A DNA stretch of 64,000 nucleotides from Halovibrio salipaludis (GCF_002286965.1 NZ_NSKD01000004.1:179560-243559); one strand, 5' to 3'. Positions 25,884 through 34,131 are shown, counted from the first letter of the stretch. Numbers and translations are program-made. Notes: generated by a model from the sequence alone, not told the origin.

Positions 25884-26789
25884 CTATGTGCCGCCCAGGA
25901 CCTCTCCGTCTCGGACATCGAACAGTGCCGCGAACCGCTTGCCACTGAACACCCCCTCACCGGGCACAGCAACAACGGCGACCGGCAGAAGGCCATCGCC
26001 ACAGCACACCCACAGGTCATCGCCCACCTGCAACTGGCCGGGAGTGCTGTCAGGAGATAGGGCCGCGGCCTGCTCGCCGAGCTCATGAATGGCCAGGGTA
26101 TTGCCCCGGAATCGGGTCTGGGCCGCGTGGTAGGGGGTGCAGGCGCGCACAAGGTTACGGACCGATTCAGAGGGTTCGCTGAAATCAACCCACAGATCCG
26201 CCGCCTGCAGTGATGGGTAGGTCTGGCCCGGGCCCTGCGGCTCCCCCTCAGGCAGGCTGTTCTCGCTCAGCATGTGATCCAGTTGCTGCATGACCTTGGG
26301 TGCCAGCGTGTTCAGCCGCCGGGTGAGCGTGCCCTGGGTTTCGGCTGGGTGCAGCCGGAATGGGAAGCGCAGTATCACTGGGCCCGCGTCCAGAGTTGGG
26401 GTTAGGTGATGGATGCACACTTCCGACCGGGTCAGCCCCAGCCGCAGGGGCCAGAACCAGACAGCGGCGGTGCGCACCGACGGCAGGGGCGCGGGGTGTA
26501 CGTTCAGGGCGCCCAGGCTGGCCTGTTGGGTGATGGACTCCGGGATGCGGTGATTGAAGATCACGGTCAGGATCAGTTCGGGCGCCTGGGCCTCCAGTGT
26601 CTGCGCAAGGGCTGGGTCTGCCATTCCCTCAAACCACACCACTGGCAGCCCGACGCTGGCCATTCCGGCCTGTTCGAAAAAGTTCTGGTCACCGCGCGGG
26701 CAGTACAGGGTCAGGTCATGCCCCAGACTCTTAAGCGCCTCGGCACAGTTGCGGGTGAAGTGGGAATAGCCGAAAAGCGCGATGTGCAT
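25884..26789 (-). CDS. Formyltransferase family protein (Fmt/sugar N-formyltransferase-like)
   Basis: 301 residues from MHIALFGYSHFTRNCAEALK. The frame is open 35 codons further upstream, but that extension precedes the first beta strand of the fold. The N-formyltransferase triad is visible: Asn in VIFNHRIPESI, His in ALNVHPAPLPSVR, and Asp in LTPTLDAGPVI. The C-terminal region carries VDFSEPSESVRNLVRACTPY, as in two-domain formyltransferases. True Fmt is usually beside def, which is absent here. Given the flagellin neighbourhood, a role in making a formylated sugar for glycosylation is possible but unproven. It is convergent with the HD-GYP gene, 13 bases apart. Confidence 0.75.
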   Translation of the reverse strand: MHIALFGYSHFTRNCAEALKSLGHDLTLYCPRGDQNFFEQAGMASVGLPVVWFEGMADPALAQTLEAQAPELILTVIFNHRIPESITQQASLGALNVHPAPLPSVRTAAVWFWPLRLGLTRSEVCIHHLTPTLDAGPVILRFPFRLHPAETQGTLTRRLNTLAPKVMQQLDHMLSENSLPEGEPQGPGQTYPSLQAADLWVDFSEPSESVRNLVRACTPYHAAQTRFRGNTLAIHELGEQAAALSPDSTPGQLQVGDDLWVCCGDGLLPVAVVAVPGEGVFSGKRFAALFDVRDGEVLGGT

Positions 26790-26910
26790 AGTGAGTGCCG
26801 CGTAAAATTGCTTATATTCTATCCATTCATTATCCGTCAGTGCTGTGTAGCTGTCGATGAAATCAAAGTATTTGCGCGTTGAGAGGAAGCCCATTCATGA
26901 GGGCCAGTGC

Positions 26911-27084
26911 GTGGCGGAAATCCGTGTTCAGCTCCTAGAGGATGATGCCGGTTGGTCACCTTATCTGAGCGTCGATGAGGCCTATGTTCTGGATGGCGTC
27001 AGGGAAGCCCTTCGCCAAGGTGATTTGGAAACGGCGGCCTGGTATGGTCGCATTTATGAAATGCGCCCTATTGCGGGTGCTTGA
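26911..27084 (+). CDS. Small conserved-looking protein, possible antitoxin
   Basis: 57 residues from a GTG at 26911 with GAGGG about 8 bases before it; an ATG at 26857 is in the same frame. The sequence VAEIRVQLLEDDAGWSPYLS continues as VDEAYVLDGVREALRQGDLETAAWYGRIYEM, acidic and compact. Proteins of this kind occur as short orphan genes or beside small toxin-like genes. The DUF4258/DUF2283 pair follows convergently 42 bases away. No function can be given. Confidence 0.5.
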   Translation: MAEIRVQLLEDDAGWSPYLSVDEAYVLDGVREALRQGDLETAAWYGRIYEMRPIAGA

Positions 27085-27126
27085 GTCGGCGCTGGATGTG
27101 CGCCAAGTAGAGCCGGGCACCTGAAC

Positions 27127-27342
27127 TCAGGCAGCGTTAAAGTGTGACACTGGCAAGTGGTTAACCACCAGCTGGGCGATATCGGTGGTATGGCTGGCAT
27201 GCTGGATGTCGATGCCGACCAGGCTGCCATCCTCGGCATAATCCAGAACGATACCTTCCTTGACCTCATCAGAATCAACGGCCAGTGCTTCCGAGAGGTG
27301 GATGTAAAGGGAGTCCGTTTCCTTGTCGTAATTCAGTTTCAT
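27127..27342 (-). CDS. DUF2283 family small protein (antitoxin-like)
   Basis: 71 residues: MKLNYDKETDSLYIHLSEAL, then DSDEVKEGIVLDYAEDGSLVGIDIQHAS. This is the standard DUF2283 pattern (YD.E.D.LYI.LS....DS.EV..GI.LDYDE.G.LVGIEI). A strong AGGAGGT precedes the ATG, which overlaps the stop of the upstream DUF4258-like gene by ATGA, so the two are translationally coupled. In other genomes such pairs are predicted toxin-antitoxin modules with DUF2283 as the antitoxin; activity is not established. Confidence 0.8.
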   Translation of the reverse strand: MKLNYDKETDSLYIHLSEALAVDSDEVKEGIVLDYAEDGSLVGIDIQHASHTTDIAQLVVNHLPVSHFNAA

Positions 27343-27605
27343 TGCTTGAACCTCCTATCCGGGAAGGCGTTATGGATGGTGATGCCATCTTCCAGAGTAA
27401 CAACGCGCAGGTAACGGTTCAGCTGCGGCACCCATGTCCAGTAACGCACCCGGTCATCGTCAGATTGTATCTCCCAGTACACCGGATTGTTGACAGCCGC
27501 CAGACACCACTCGAATTTAAGGTAGCTGCGTTTCTGAAGCACGTTCCGTTTAAAGTACCCTGTGACCGGATGCCCGTCCATCTCCTGAGTCTGGGATTGG
27601 TCCAT
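27339..27605 (-). CDS. DUF4258-like small protein (toxin-like)
   Basis: 88 residues. Its second half (VRYWTWVPQLNRYLRVVTLE, then DGITIHNAFPDRRFK) has the beta-rich pattern of DUF4258 proteins, which resemble small RNase toxins. The N-terminal MDQSQTQEMDGHPVTGYFKR is less typical. It comes first in a two-gene unit with the DUF2283 gene (4-base overlap), with AGGGA upstream of its ATG. Family assignment is tentative. Confidence 0.6.
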   Translation of the reverse strand: MDQSQTQEMDGHPVTGYFKRNVLQKRSYLKFEWCLAAVNNPVYWEIQSDDDRVRYWTWVPQLNRYLRVVTLEDGITIHNAFPDRRFKQ

Positions 27606-27764
27606 GCTTAAAGTCCCTTTCCATTATCGGCCCTATTTCATGTCACCTTAGTTCATTATCAACCAGCGCTGCGTCGTTGTCGATGAAACCACTGTAGTGC
27701 CATGACATGGTCCAGCTCGCGAGCTACGTTGGAGAAGCAATGACTAAATCATGGGAGAGTCTGA

Positions 27765-28463
27765 ATGCTGGAAATAGTGATGGCATTGGGTGGTGGCGTT
27801 ATTGGTTGGGCCTTGAAGCATTACTGGGACAGTAAGCACTACCAGCTTGCGGTTCGGCAGAACGTGGAGAACTGGACAGTACGCGTCCAGGAATGGAGTG
27901 AAGAAGCTATAAGCTGCCTCAACCGGGCTCATCACGTACTGAATTGGACGAAAGACGATCCATACTCGGTGGAACAGCGCGAGTTGCGCGAAGAGCTGGC
28001 TCTTGAGCTATCCACGTTAGTGGAGCAGGGAAGACTGTACTTCCCCAACGAAAACCGGTCTGCCTATGGGCATGGGAGACAATCCGCGCGTAAGGGGTAC
28101 CGAAGCGCCGTTCTGGACCCTCTGGTTGCCGCAGGGCAGCTTCTTCATGATGGCAGCCAGCTCGGCTTTGACTTGCCTGATCCGAAGGAAAAATACGGAC
28201 GGAATAAATACGCAAAAGCGATTCGGCTCTACTCGAATGCGTTCCTGTCCTTTATCGAGATAATTCTTTCAGTTCGGGAGGGCAATCGGCGACGTATTGA
28301 TCTTGTCCGAAAAGCCGGGGCTGAAACGGAAGCGATGCAACTTGATCGTCTCTTGTTTCCCAGTGACGAAGTACCGCCACCCGGGCACCGGTACTGGCTG
28401 GGCTGCGAGATGGAGCCAAAAAGTCCGAGCGTAGAAGAGGTGTTGGGCGGGCAATGGCAATAA
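27765..28463 (+). CDS. Hypothetical protein with N-terminal membrane anchor
   Basis: 232 residues starting at an ATG with GGGAG 7 bases upstream. The first ~20 residues (MLEIVMALGGGVIGWALKHY) can form a membrane anchor. The rest is soluble and helical, with WTVRVQEWSEEAISCLNRAHHV, LREELALELSTLVEQGRLYFPN and SNAFLSFIEIILSVREGNRRR. Not recognised. Base composition here is noticeably lower in GC than in the housekeeping genes around the locus, which fits an acquired gene. It ends 45 bases before the sigma28 promoter of the next flagellin. Confidence 0.6.
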   Translation: MLEIVMALGGGVIGWALKHYWDSKHYQLAVRQNVENWTVRVQEWSEEAISCLNRAHHVLNWTKDDPYSVEQRELREELALELSTLVEQGRLYFPNENRSAYGHGRQSARKGYRSAVLDPLVAAGQLLHDGSQLGFDLPDPKEKYGRNKYAKAIRLYSNAFLSFIEIILSVREGNRRRIDLVRKAGAETEAMQLDRLLFPSDEVPPPGHRYWLGCEMEPKSPSVEEVLGGQWQ

Positions 28464-28508
28464 TGGTCTGGCTGTAACATCCCTTTACAAACTCCTCATT
28501 AAATTCCC

Positions 28509-28535
28509 TAAAGGTTCCGGGCTGGTCGCCGTTAA
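28509..28535 (+). promoter_or_regulatory. Sigma28 (FliA) promoter of the plus-strand flagellin
   Basis: TAAAGGTT (28509-28516), 11 bases, then GCCGTTAA (28528-28535): one mismatch in each box against TAAAGTTT-N11-GCCGATAA with exact spacing. The predicted start leaves an ~80-base leader before the flagellin ATG. Confidence 0.85.
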
Positions 28536-28619
28536 GCAACCCAGAAGGCGACAGTACCGGTTCTGCCGGTGCCTGAGCCTCTGACCACAACCAAGAGTGA
28601 ACAGGCAGGAGAATGGGTT

Positions 28620-30113
28620 ATGGCACTCGGTATTAACACAAACGTTGCTTCGATCAACGCTCAGAACCAGCTGAGCAAATCTCAGGGCCAGAACGACCAG
28701 GCGCTGGAGCGGCTTTCTTCCGGTCTGCGGATCAACTCCGCGAAAGATGATGCAGCAGGTCTTGCGATCTCTACCCGGTTTGAGTCTCAGATCGGTGGTT
28801 TGAATGTGGCAAGCAGGAACGCAAATGATGGCATTTCTTTGTCTCAAACCGCTGAGGGTGCATTGGATGAGATCACCAACAACCTCCAGCGGATTCGTGA
28901 TCTCTCGGTCCAAGCTGCGAACGCGACCAATAGCGAATCGGATCGGCAGGCTCTGAACGATGAGGTAACTCAGCGCATCGAAGAGATCGACCGAATTTCT
29001 TCAGAAACCAGCTTCAACGGTCTCAATGTTCTTGATGGTTCGCTTGAAACCCAAGATTTCCAAGTTGGAGCTAATGTCGGTGAGACTATTGGCGTAGATC
29101 TCTCTCAAGGCACGAAGGCAGATCAGGTAGGTTCGATTGCCAGTGATTCTCTTACAGTGGGAGCGGCTATCGATGACACTAGCAGTCAAAGCCTTGAAAT
29201 TAATGGCGTTAACATCCAGAACTCATCAAACTTTGAAGACGGAGCTCAAAAGGGAGCTGATAGCGCATTCGCTGTAGGCGCAGCGATTGAGGCCGCTGAT
29301 ATTGAGGGGTTAAATGTTCAAACTTCTACTGAAAAGACGGGAACTCTGGATTTAACTGGTACCGATGCATTTAACACCAATAACGAATTGACCGTCAATG
29401 GAACCACAGTTCTTACAAGTAGCGACGGTAATGAGACAACTGGGGATGTGGTCGATGCCATCAACAGCGCTTCGGGTACAACTGGAGTTACAGCCTCTTT
29501 GGCTGAGGGGAACAATGGAACCACCCAAAGTGGGGATATCACCCTGGCAGCAGAAGATGGACGAGATATCCAGCTGGGAGGTGATGACAATGGGGGTACG
29601 GCACTAGATATCACTTTTGATAGTGACACTATTAATACCAGTACAGACCAAACTTACAAAGGTGATGTATCGCTCTCTTCAGAGGAAGCCGTTGACCTGA
29701 AGAGTTCTGATGGTGCCGTAAATACAATCTTCACAGATGCTGGTTCGTCGACGACAACTCTTGGTACTGATACTGGTGAAGTGGCGGTTAACGACAACGA
29801 AGCTCTTGAAGATGCTGACATCAGTAGCGTTACCGGGGCCAATGACGCAATTTTCCGGGCAGACGCAGCTCTAAACTCTGTAAACGAGCTTCGAAGTGAG
29901 CTTGGCGCAGTCCAAAACCGATTCGAGTCCACCATCTCGAACCTGGACAGCAACATCGAGAACCTTGAGGCCTCCAACAGCCGCATCAAAGACGCGGACT
30001 TCGCGGCCGAATCGGCCAAGCTGTCCCAGTCCCAGGTGCTGCAGCAGGCCGGTATCTCGGTCCTGTCCCAGGCCAACCAGCGGCCCCAGCAGGTCCTGTC
30101 CCTCCTGCAGTAA
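28620..30113 (+). CDS. fliC: Flagellin (sigma28-dependent)
   Basis: 497 residues from MALGINTNVASINAQNQLSK; AGGAG lies 8 bases before this ATG, so the in-frame extension to 28569 is not used. Canonical N-terminal (LERLSSGLRINSAKDDAAGL, LQRIRDLSVQAANATNSESD) and C-terminal (LGAVQNRFESTISNLDSNIE, QAGISVLSQANQRPQQVLSL) domains flank one central module (LEINGVNI, LTVNGTTVLTSSDG, LAAEDGRDIQLGG). The central part is less GC-rich than the ends and uses more A/T-ending codons, as often seen in variable flagellin domains. It is followed by flaG-fliD-fliS, making it the likely primary filament subunit. Confidence 0.94.
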   Translation: MALGINTNVASINAQNQLSKSQGQNDQALERLSSGLRINSAKDDAAGLAISTRFESQIGGLNVASRNANDGISLSQTAEGALDEITNNLQRIRDLSVQAANATNSESDRQALNDEVTQRIEEIDRISSETSFNGLNVLDGSLETQDFQVGANVGETIGVDLSQGTKADQVGSIASDSLTVGAAIDDTSSQSLEINGVNIQNSSNFEDGAQKGADSAFAVGAAIEAADIEGLNVQTSTEKTGTLDLTGTDAFNTNNELTVNGTTVLTSSDGNETTGDVVDAINSASGTTGVTASLAEGNNGTTQSGDITLAAEDGRDIQLGGDDNGGTALDITFDSDTINTSTDQTYKGDVSLSSEEAVDLKSSDGAVNTIFTDAGSSTTTLGTDTGEVAVNDNEALEDADISSVTGANDAIFRADAALNSVNELRSELGAVQNRFESTISNLDSNIENLEASNSRIKDADFAAESAKLSQSQVLQQAGISVLSQANQRPQQVLSLLQ

Positions 30114-30129
30114 GCAGGGCGTAAGGGCG

Positions 30130-30153
30130 GCCGTCACCCTCCGGGGTGACGGC
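30130..30153 (+). terminator. Hairpin between flagellin and flaG
   Basis: A perfect 10-bp stem (GCCGTCACCC/GGGTGACGGC) with a 4-base loop, 17 bases after the flagellin stop. Only two U follow, so it may act as a partial terminator or a 3'-end stabiliser that lets flagellin mRNA exceed flaG mRNA. Confidence 0.6.
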
Positions 30154-30185
30154 TTAGCCGCGTAACCGGACAGGCGAGGTGTGAT

Positions 30186-30602
30186 ATGAGTGACGTAAAC
30201 CTGAACAGCCCGGACCCGGCCCGGCGCCCCGCTGGGGAGCAGGGTTCGGCTCGGGCGTCTTCTTCATCACAGCCCGCTGAGAACAAGGCCAGCCGTGAGG
30301 ATTCTGTTGTTCCCCTGCGCACCGACAATAGTGAGGTGAGCAAGGCGGAGAAAACGGAGAAGCAGAACGAGGCCATGCGAGAGGAACTGGATAAGGCGGT
30401 TTCCCAGCTTAATGACTTCGTTCAGTCAGTGCAGCGCGATCTGGAATTCGAGGTGAACGATGAAACCGGTCAGACGGTGGTCCGCGTGATCGACCAGCAG
30501 ACCGAGGAAGTGGTTCGCCAGATTCCGGACGAGCTGGCGGTAAAGCTGGCCGAGAACCTCCAGCAGGAGGAGCCTCTGTCGCTCTTGAATATCAGGGTGT
30601 AG
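30186..30602 (+). CDS. flaG: FlaG family flagellar protein
   Basis: 138 residues. The low-complexity N-terminal ~60 residues (Ser/Ala/Glu-rich) are followed by the FlaG core: EELDKAVSQLNDFVQSVQRD, LEFEVNDETGQTVVRVIDQQ, then TEEVVRQIPDE. FlaG affects filament length in polar flagellates. GCGAGGTG is just upstream of the ATG. It lies between a flagellin and fliD as in Vibrio and Pseudomonas and is followed by a strong terminator. Confidence 0.9.
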   Translation: MSDVNLNSPDPARRPAGEQGSARASSSSQPAENKASREDSVVPLRTDNSEVSKAEKTEKQNEAMREELDKAVSQLNDFVQSVQRDLEFEVNDETGQTVVRVIDQQTEEVVRQIPDELAVKLAENLQQEEPLSLLNIRV

Positions 30603-30642
30603 CAGGGTGTAGGAGGCAGGCTGGACAGTGTGTTCAAGGGAG

Positions 30643-30675
30643 AGCCGTCACTTCAAAGGAGTGGCGGCTTTTTTT
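30643..30675 (+). terminator. Intrinsic terminator after flaG
   Basis: A 10-bp stem (AGCCGTCACT/AGTGGCGGCT with one G-T pair), a 7-base loop and six U, 40 bases after the flaG stop. It separates flaG from fliD, which has its own sigma28 promoter. Confidence 0.85.
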
Positions 30676-30693
30676 GATTCTGGACATGGCAGG

Positions 30694-30742
30694 GAGCCTG
30701 CTTGCAGGCGATTGTTGGTGTGGATCGCCTGCAAGCAGGCTC
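30694..30742. repeat. REP-like inverted repeat pair
   Basis: Two perfect inverted 19-base arms (GAGCCTGCTTGCAGGCGAT and its complement) with an 11-base spacer. Read on the minus strand, each unit begins like the Pseudomonas-type REP head GTAGGAGC followed by its own small stem (CCTGC/GCAGG). It lies between the flaG terminator and the fliD promoter. No other copy was noticed in this window. Confidence 0.75.
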
Positions 30743-30851
30743 CTACAGTGTGGGTGGCATGGGGTATGCAGTGGCGTGTCTGGAAAGAGTTATAAAGCGG
30801 CAAACCTGGGCTATACTTACAATCAGTAACAGATTTGCGGCAAAACAGGGG

Positions 30852-30878
30852 CAAAGTTTTGCCGGGTTGTGCCGTTAA
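30852..30878 (+). promoter_or_regulatory. Sigma28 (FliA) promoter of fliD
   Basis: CAAAGTTT (30852-30859), 11 bases, GCCGTTAA (30871-30878), with exact sigma28 spacing and one mismatch per box. The start codon of fliD is 38 bases further on. Confidence 0.82.
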
Positions 30879-30915
30879 ATAGGGGTAGCCGCAATGAACA
30901 GGCGTGAGGGTCATC

Positions 30916-32847
30916 ATGGGTAGCGTGTCATCACTGGGAATCGGGTCGGGTATCCTGACCAATGATCTGCTGGACGACATTGTCTCCGCCCAGCGTGAGC
31001 CGGCCGTTGAGCGCTTGGATGCTGAGCAGAAGGAGACGGAGGCCAAACTTTCGGCTTTCGGGCAGTTCCGCAGTGCGGTGAGCAACCTTGAAGGGCCGGC
31101 AGACGCGCTTACGGATCCAACCACTCTGCGTAGCTTTAAGGGCGAGTCTTCCAATGAGGCGATCAGTGTCGAAGTGGACGATTCGGTTGCGCAGAAGGGC
31201 AGCTACTCGGTGAATGTGAACCAGGTGGCTCAAGCCCAGGCGCTGGCCTCTGAGACCTATGCGGACCGGGATTCCACTGAGATCGGCGCTGGGGATCTCA
31301 CCTTCAACGTGGGCGACCAGAGCACAACCATCACCCTGGATGAGAGCAACAATACCCTTAACGGTCTGGCGAGTGAGATTAACGAGTCAGATATGGGCGT
31401 GAATGCCTCTATCCTGAACACCGGCGATGGCTACCGCATGGTGCTTAACGCGGATCAGACCGGAACCGCGAATGCCATGGAGATCACCACGAATGATGGC
31501 TCCCTGGATGCGTTCACAACTGCCAACCTTGAAGAAACCCGCGCCGCGAAGGATGCCAAGGTAAACATCAGTGGCGTGGAGGTCACCCGCAGCACCAACA
31601 CCATTGAGGGTGTGATCGACGGGGTGACCCTGAACATCAGTGGTGAGACGGATCTGCCAGCGGACGTGAATGTCTCGCAGGATCTTGAGGAGCCCACAGC
31701 CAAGGTTCAGGAACTGGTGGATGCCTTCAATCAGGTGAAGGGAACCGCGAACGAGCTGACCAGCTTTGACAGTGAAGCGGGCGAGGGCAGCATCCTGACC
31801 GGGGATTCCACCATTCGCAGTACCATGAATCAGCTCAGTCGTGAGTTCAGCCAGATCGTACCCGGGCTGGAAAACGCCAGCGTGCGCTCACTGGCGGATG
31901 TGGGCATCACCACGGATTTCAATACCGGCCAGCTGCAGTTTGACTCCGCCAAATTCCAGGAAAAGCTCCAGTCCAATCCCGATGACGTGACGGCCCTGTT
32001 CGCGAACCAGGGGCGGGCCTCTGACGGGCAGGTTGAGTTCGTTCGCAGCACCAGCAGCACTCAGCCGGGTGAATACGATGTGAATGTGGATTCCATTGCA
32101 ACGCGTGGCAGCTTTACTGCGGGCCAGGCGTTGCCGGACACACTGGAGGTTGATGGCACCAACAATACCTTCAGTCTTCGCCTGAACGGTGGCGAGGAAG
32201 CCCAGATCACGCTCACCCAGGGCACCTACAGCACCCAGGATGAGCTGCTGACTGAGATCCAGAACCAGGTGGCGGATAACACGACTATCCAGGCTGGGGG
32301 TGATTCGCTTCAGGTGGGTCTGGGGCCAGATAATAACAAGCTGCAGTTTACCTCCAGTGAGTACGGCAGTGACTCCGAGGTCGAAATCACACAGGGTAAT
32401 GATGCCCTTGGCATCACTACGACAGGGACTGGCACCGCCGGCACCGATGTACAGGGCACCATCGACGGCCAGCAGGCCGAGGGCGATGGCCAGGTGCTGT
32501 TCCTGGGCCGGGATCAGGGTGATGCCTCCGGCATTCAGGTTCGTGTCCGCGGTGGTGAAACCGGCGCCCGGGGCTCGGTCAACTACATTGAAGGCGTTGG
32601 CAACAGCATTGCGGAGCGTATCAGTCAGCTGGGGAGCAGCAACGGTGCCCTGAGCTCCCGTGAGGAATCCTTCCAGAACGATCTGGAAGGGATCCAGGAG
32701 GATCGCCAGGATCTGAACGAGCGGTTTACGTCTCTGCGGGAACGGCTCAGCAGCCAGTTCGCTTCTGCGGACCAGCGCATCAGCCAGTTCCAGCAGACCG
32801 GCAATTATCTTGAACAGCAGTTGGCCGGCCTGACAGGCGGCAACTGA
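30916..32847 (+). CDS. fliD: Flagellar filament cap protein FliD (HAP2)
   Basis: 643 residues, a little longer than usual (450-680 in polar flagellates). The ATG at 30916 has GAGGG upstream. N-terminal FliD domain: GIGSGILTNDLLDDIVSAQR, LSAFGQFRSAVSNL and VNVNQVAQAQALASETY. A long middle region contains internal FliD repeats, and the C-terminal coiled domain has LSSREESFQNDLEGIQEDRQ and ISQFQQTGNYLEQQLAGLTG. It caps the filament and folds exported flagellin. Next in order is fliS, the flagellin chaperone. Confidence 0.93.
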   Translation: MGSVSSLGIGSGILTNDLLDDIVSAQREPAVERLDAEQKETEAKLSAFGQFRSAVSNLEGPADALTDPTTLRSFKGESSNEAISVEVDDSVAQKGSYSVNVNQVAQAQALASETYADRDSTEIGAGDLTFNVGDQSTTITLDESNNTLNGLASEINESDMGVNASILNTGDGYRMVLNADQTGTANAMEITTNDGSLDAFTTANLEETRAAKDAKVNISGVEVTRSTNTIEGVIDGVTLNISGETDLPADVNVSQDLEEPTAKVQELVDAFNQVKGTANELTSFDSEAGEGSILTGDSTIRSTMNQLSREFSQIVPGLENASVRSLADVGITTDFNTGQLQFDSAKFQEKLQSNPDDVTALFANQGRASDGQVEFVRSTSSTQPGEYDVNVDSIATRGSFTAGQALPDTLEVDGTNNTFSLRLNGGEEAQITLTQGTYSTQDELLTEIQNQVADNTTIQAGGDSLQVGLGPDNNKLQFTSSEYGSDSEVEITQGNDALGITTTGTGTAGTDVQGTIDGQQAEGDGQVLFLGRDQGDASGIQVRVRGGETGARGSVNYIEGVGNSIAERISQLGSSNGALSSREESFQNDLEGIQEDRQDLNERFTSLRERLSSQFASADQRISQFQQTGNYLEQQLAGLTGGN

Positions 32848-32899
32848 TTCTCACAACACGACGCATACAGTCAGACGCAGTCAACAGGGGTAAAACGCC

Positions 32900-33307
32900 A
32901 TGAACGCACTGCAGGCCTACCAGCAGGTGAACACCCAGACCAGTATCACGGACGCGGATCCGCACAAGCTGATTCAGCTTCTGCTGAACGGCGCGCTGGA
33001 ACGCATCAATATGGCCAAGGGCAAGATCCAGGCGAAAGACTACGCGGCCAAGGGCAACCTGATCGGCAAGACCATGGAGATCATTTCCGCCCTGCGCAGC
33101 TCCCTGGATTTTGAACAGGGTGGCGAGCTGGCGGGTAATCTGGAAGCCCTTTACGACTACATGGAGCGCGGCCTTCTGGAAGCCAGCGTCCGCAACGACG
33201 TTGAAAAGCTGGACGAGATCGCCGGCCTGCTGCGCACCGTGAAAGAGGGCTGGGACGGCATCCGCGAAGAGGCTCTGGACTTCCTGCGTCAACGCGACGC
33301 CGGCTGA
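32900..33307 (+). CDS. fliS: Flagellin export chaperone FliS
   Basis: 135 residues. Family pattern: MNALQAYQQVNTQTSITDAD, HKLIQLLLNGALERINMAKG, then NLIGKTMEIISALRSSLDFE and LAGNLEALYDYMERGLLEAS. FliS binds the C-terminus of unfolded flagellin in the cytosol before export. It follows fliD by 52 bases and is presumably on the same transcript. No fliT-like gene follows. Confidence 0.93.
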   Translation: MNALQAYQQVNTQTSITDADPHKLIQLLLNGALERINMAKGKIQAKDYAAKGNLIGKTMEIISALRSSLDFEQGGELAGNLEALYDYMERGLLEASVRNDVEKLDEIAGLLRTVKEGWDGIREEALDFLRQRDAG

Positions 33308-33369
33308 GAGGTGACGGATTTCAGTCCCTGTGCTTTAATTCAGGGCGAGCCTGAGGACTGGAGTCATCC

Positions 33370-34131
33370 ATGCTGCGTACCCTGTTGTACGGTGCCTTTG
33401 TAGTACTGGCCTCGCTGGGCTCTGTTGCCCTGCAGGCCACCCCCACCTCTTCGGAACCCGTCACGTTCAGTCTCCCGGCCATTGAGCCCTGGGCTGAGCG
33501 CACCCCGGAAGGCGAGCGCCGTGGCCTGCTTGTGGATCTGGTGGAAGCCATCCGCAGCCGCACCGATATCCCCATCCGTTACCAGATCCGCCCCCACAGC
33601 CGTGCCATCCTGGAAATGGAGGAGGGGCACGCTGATTTCGTTCCCACGTTCGTGGCGCCGGGCATCCCTGAGATCGCAGAGCCCGTGGCTGACCTGGTGG
33701 AAGTACAGGTGCTGGTTCTGGGGCGTGCCGACGATGAGCCCATTGAGTCGCTGGACGGACTGGAGGGCGAGAATGTGGGCTATCTCAGCGGCACCTGGTA
33801 CGGCCAAGCCTTTGCCGCCAATGAGGCCATTCGCAAGGTGCCCGTCAACAATGTGGCCCATGGCCTGAGGCTGCTGAAGCGTGGCAGGTTGCGGGCGGTG
33901 GTGGCCTCGGAGGTGGCCATTCCGGCCGGCTTTGATCCCGAGGGCTCCGGGGCGCCGGTGCGCACGCTGATGCGGCTGGAGACGCTGGAGGGCAAGATCT
34001 TCATGTCCCGTTCCTCACCCCGGGAAGACGCGGCGGAGGCCATTGCCGGCGCCGTTGAGCGCATGCACGAGGATGGCACCATGGCCAGCTTGTTCAGCAA
34101 CCGCTATGAGGCGGACATTGCCCGCGAGTGA
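33370..34131 (+). CDS. Periplasmic substrate-binding protein (SBP_bac_3-like)
   Basis: 253 residues with a signal peptide (MLRTLLYGAFVVLASLGSVA, cleavage near LQA). It has a family 3 solute-binding fold: FSLPAIEPWAERTPEGERRG, LLVDLVEAIRSRTDIPIRYQ, ILEMEEGHADFVPTFVAPG, then SLDGLEGENVGYLSG and RLLKRGRLRAVVASE. No ABC permease or ATPase gene is next to it, so it may be an orphan sensor or binding protein. Its stop abuts that of the convergent deacetylase gene (TGATCA). Confidence 0.8.
   Translation: MLRTLLYGAFVVLASLGSVALQATPTSSEPVTFSLPAIEPWAERTPEGERRGLLVDLVEAIRSRTDIPIRYQIRPHSRAILEMEEGHADFVPTFVAPGIPEIAEPVADLVEVQVLVLGRADDEPIESLDGLEGENVGYLSGTWYGQAFAANEAIRKVPVNNVAHGLRLLKRGRLRAVVASEVAIPAGFDPEGSGAPVRTLMRLETLEGKIFMSRSSPREDAAEAIAGAVERMHEDGTMASLFSNRYEADIARE

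Noticed and set aside
26790..26894. 35-codon N-terminal extension of the formyltransferase (MGFLSTRKYFDFIDSY...)
   Set aside because: The fold starts at MHIALFGYS. The extension superficially resembles a frame at 38719 (MGILSARKYPVI), but that one is the complement of the yaaA 3' end, so the likeness is taken as chance.
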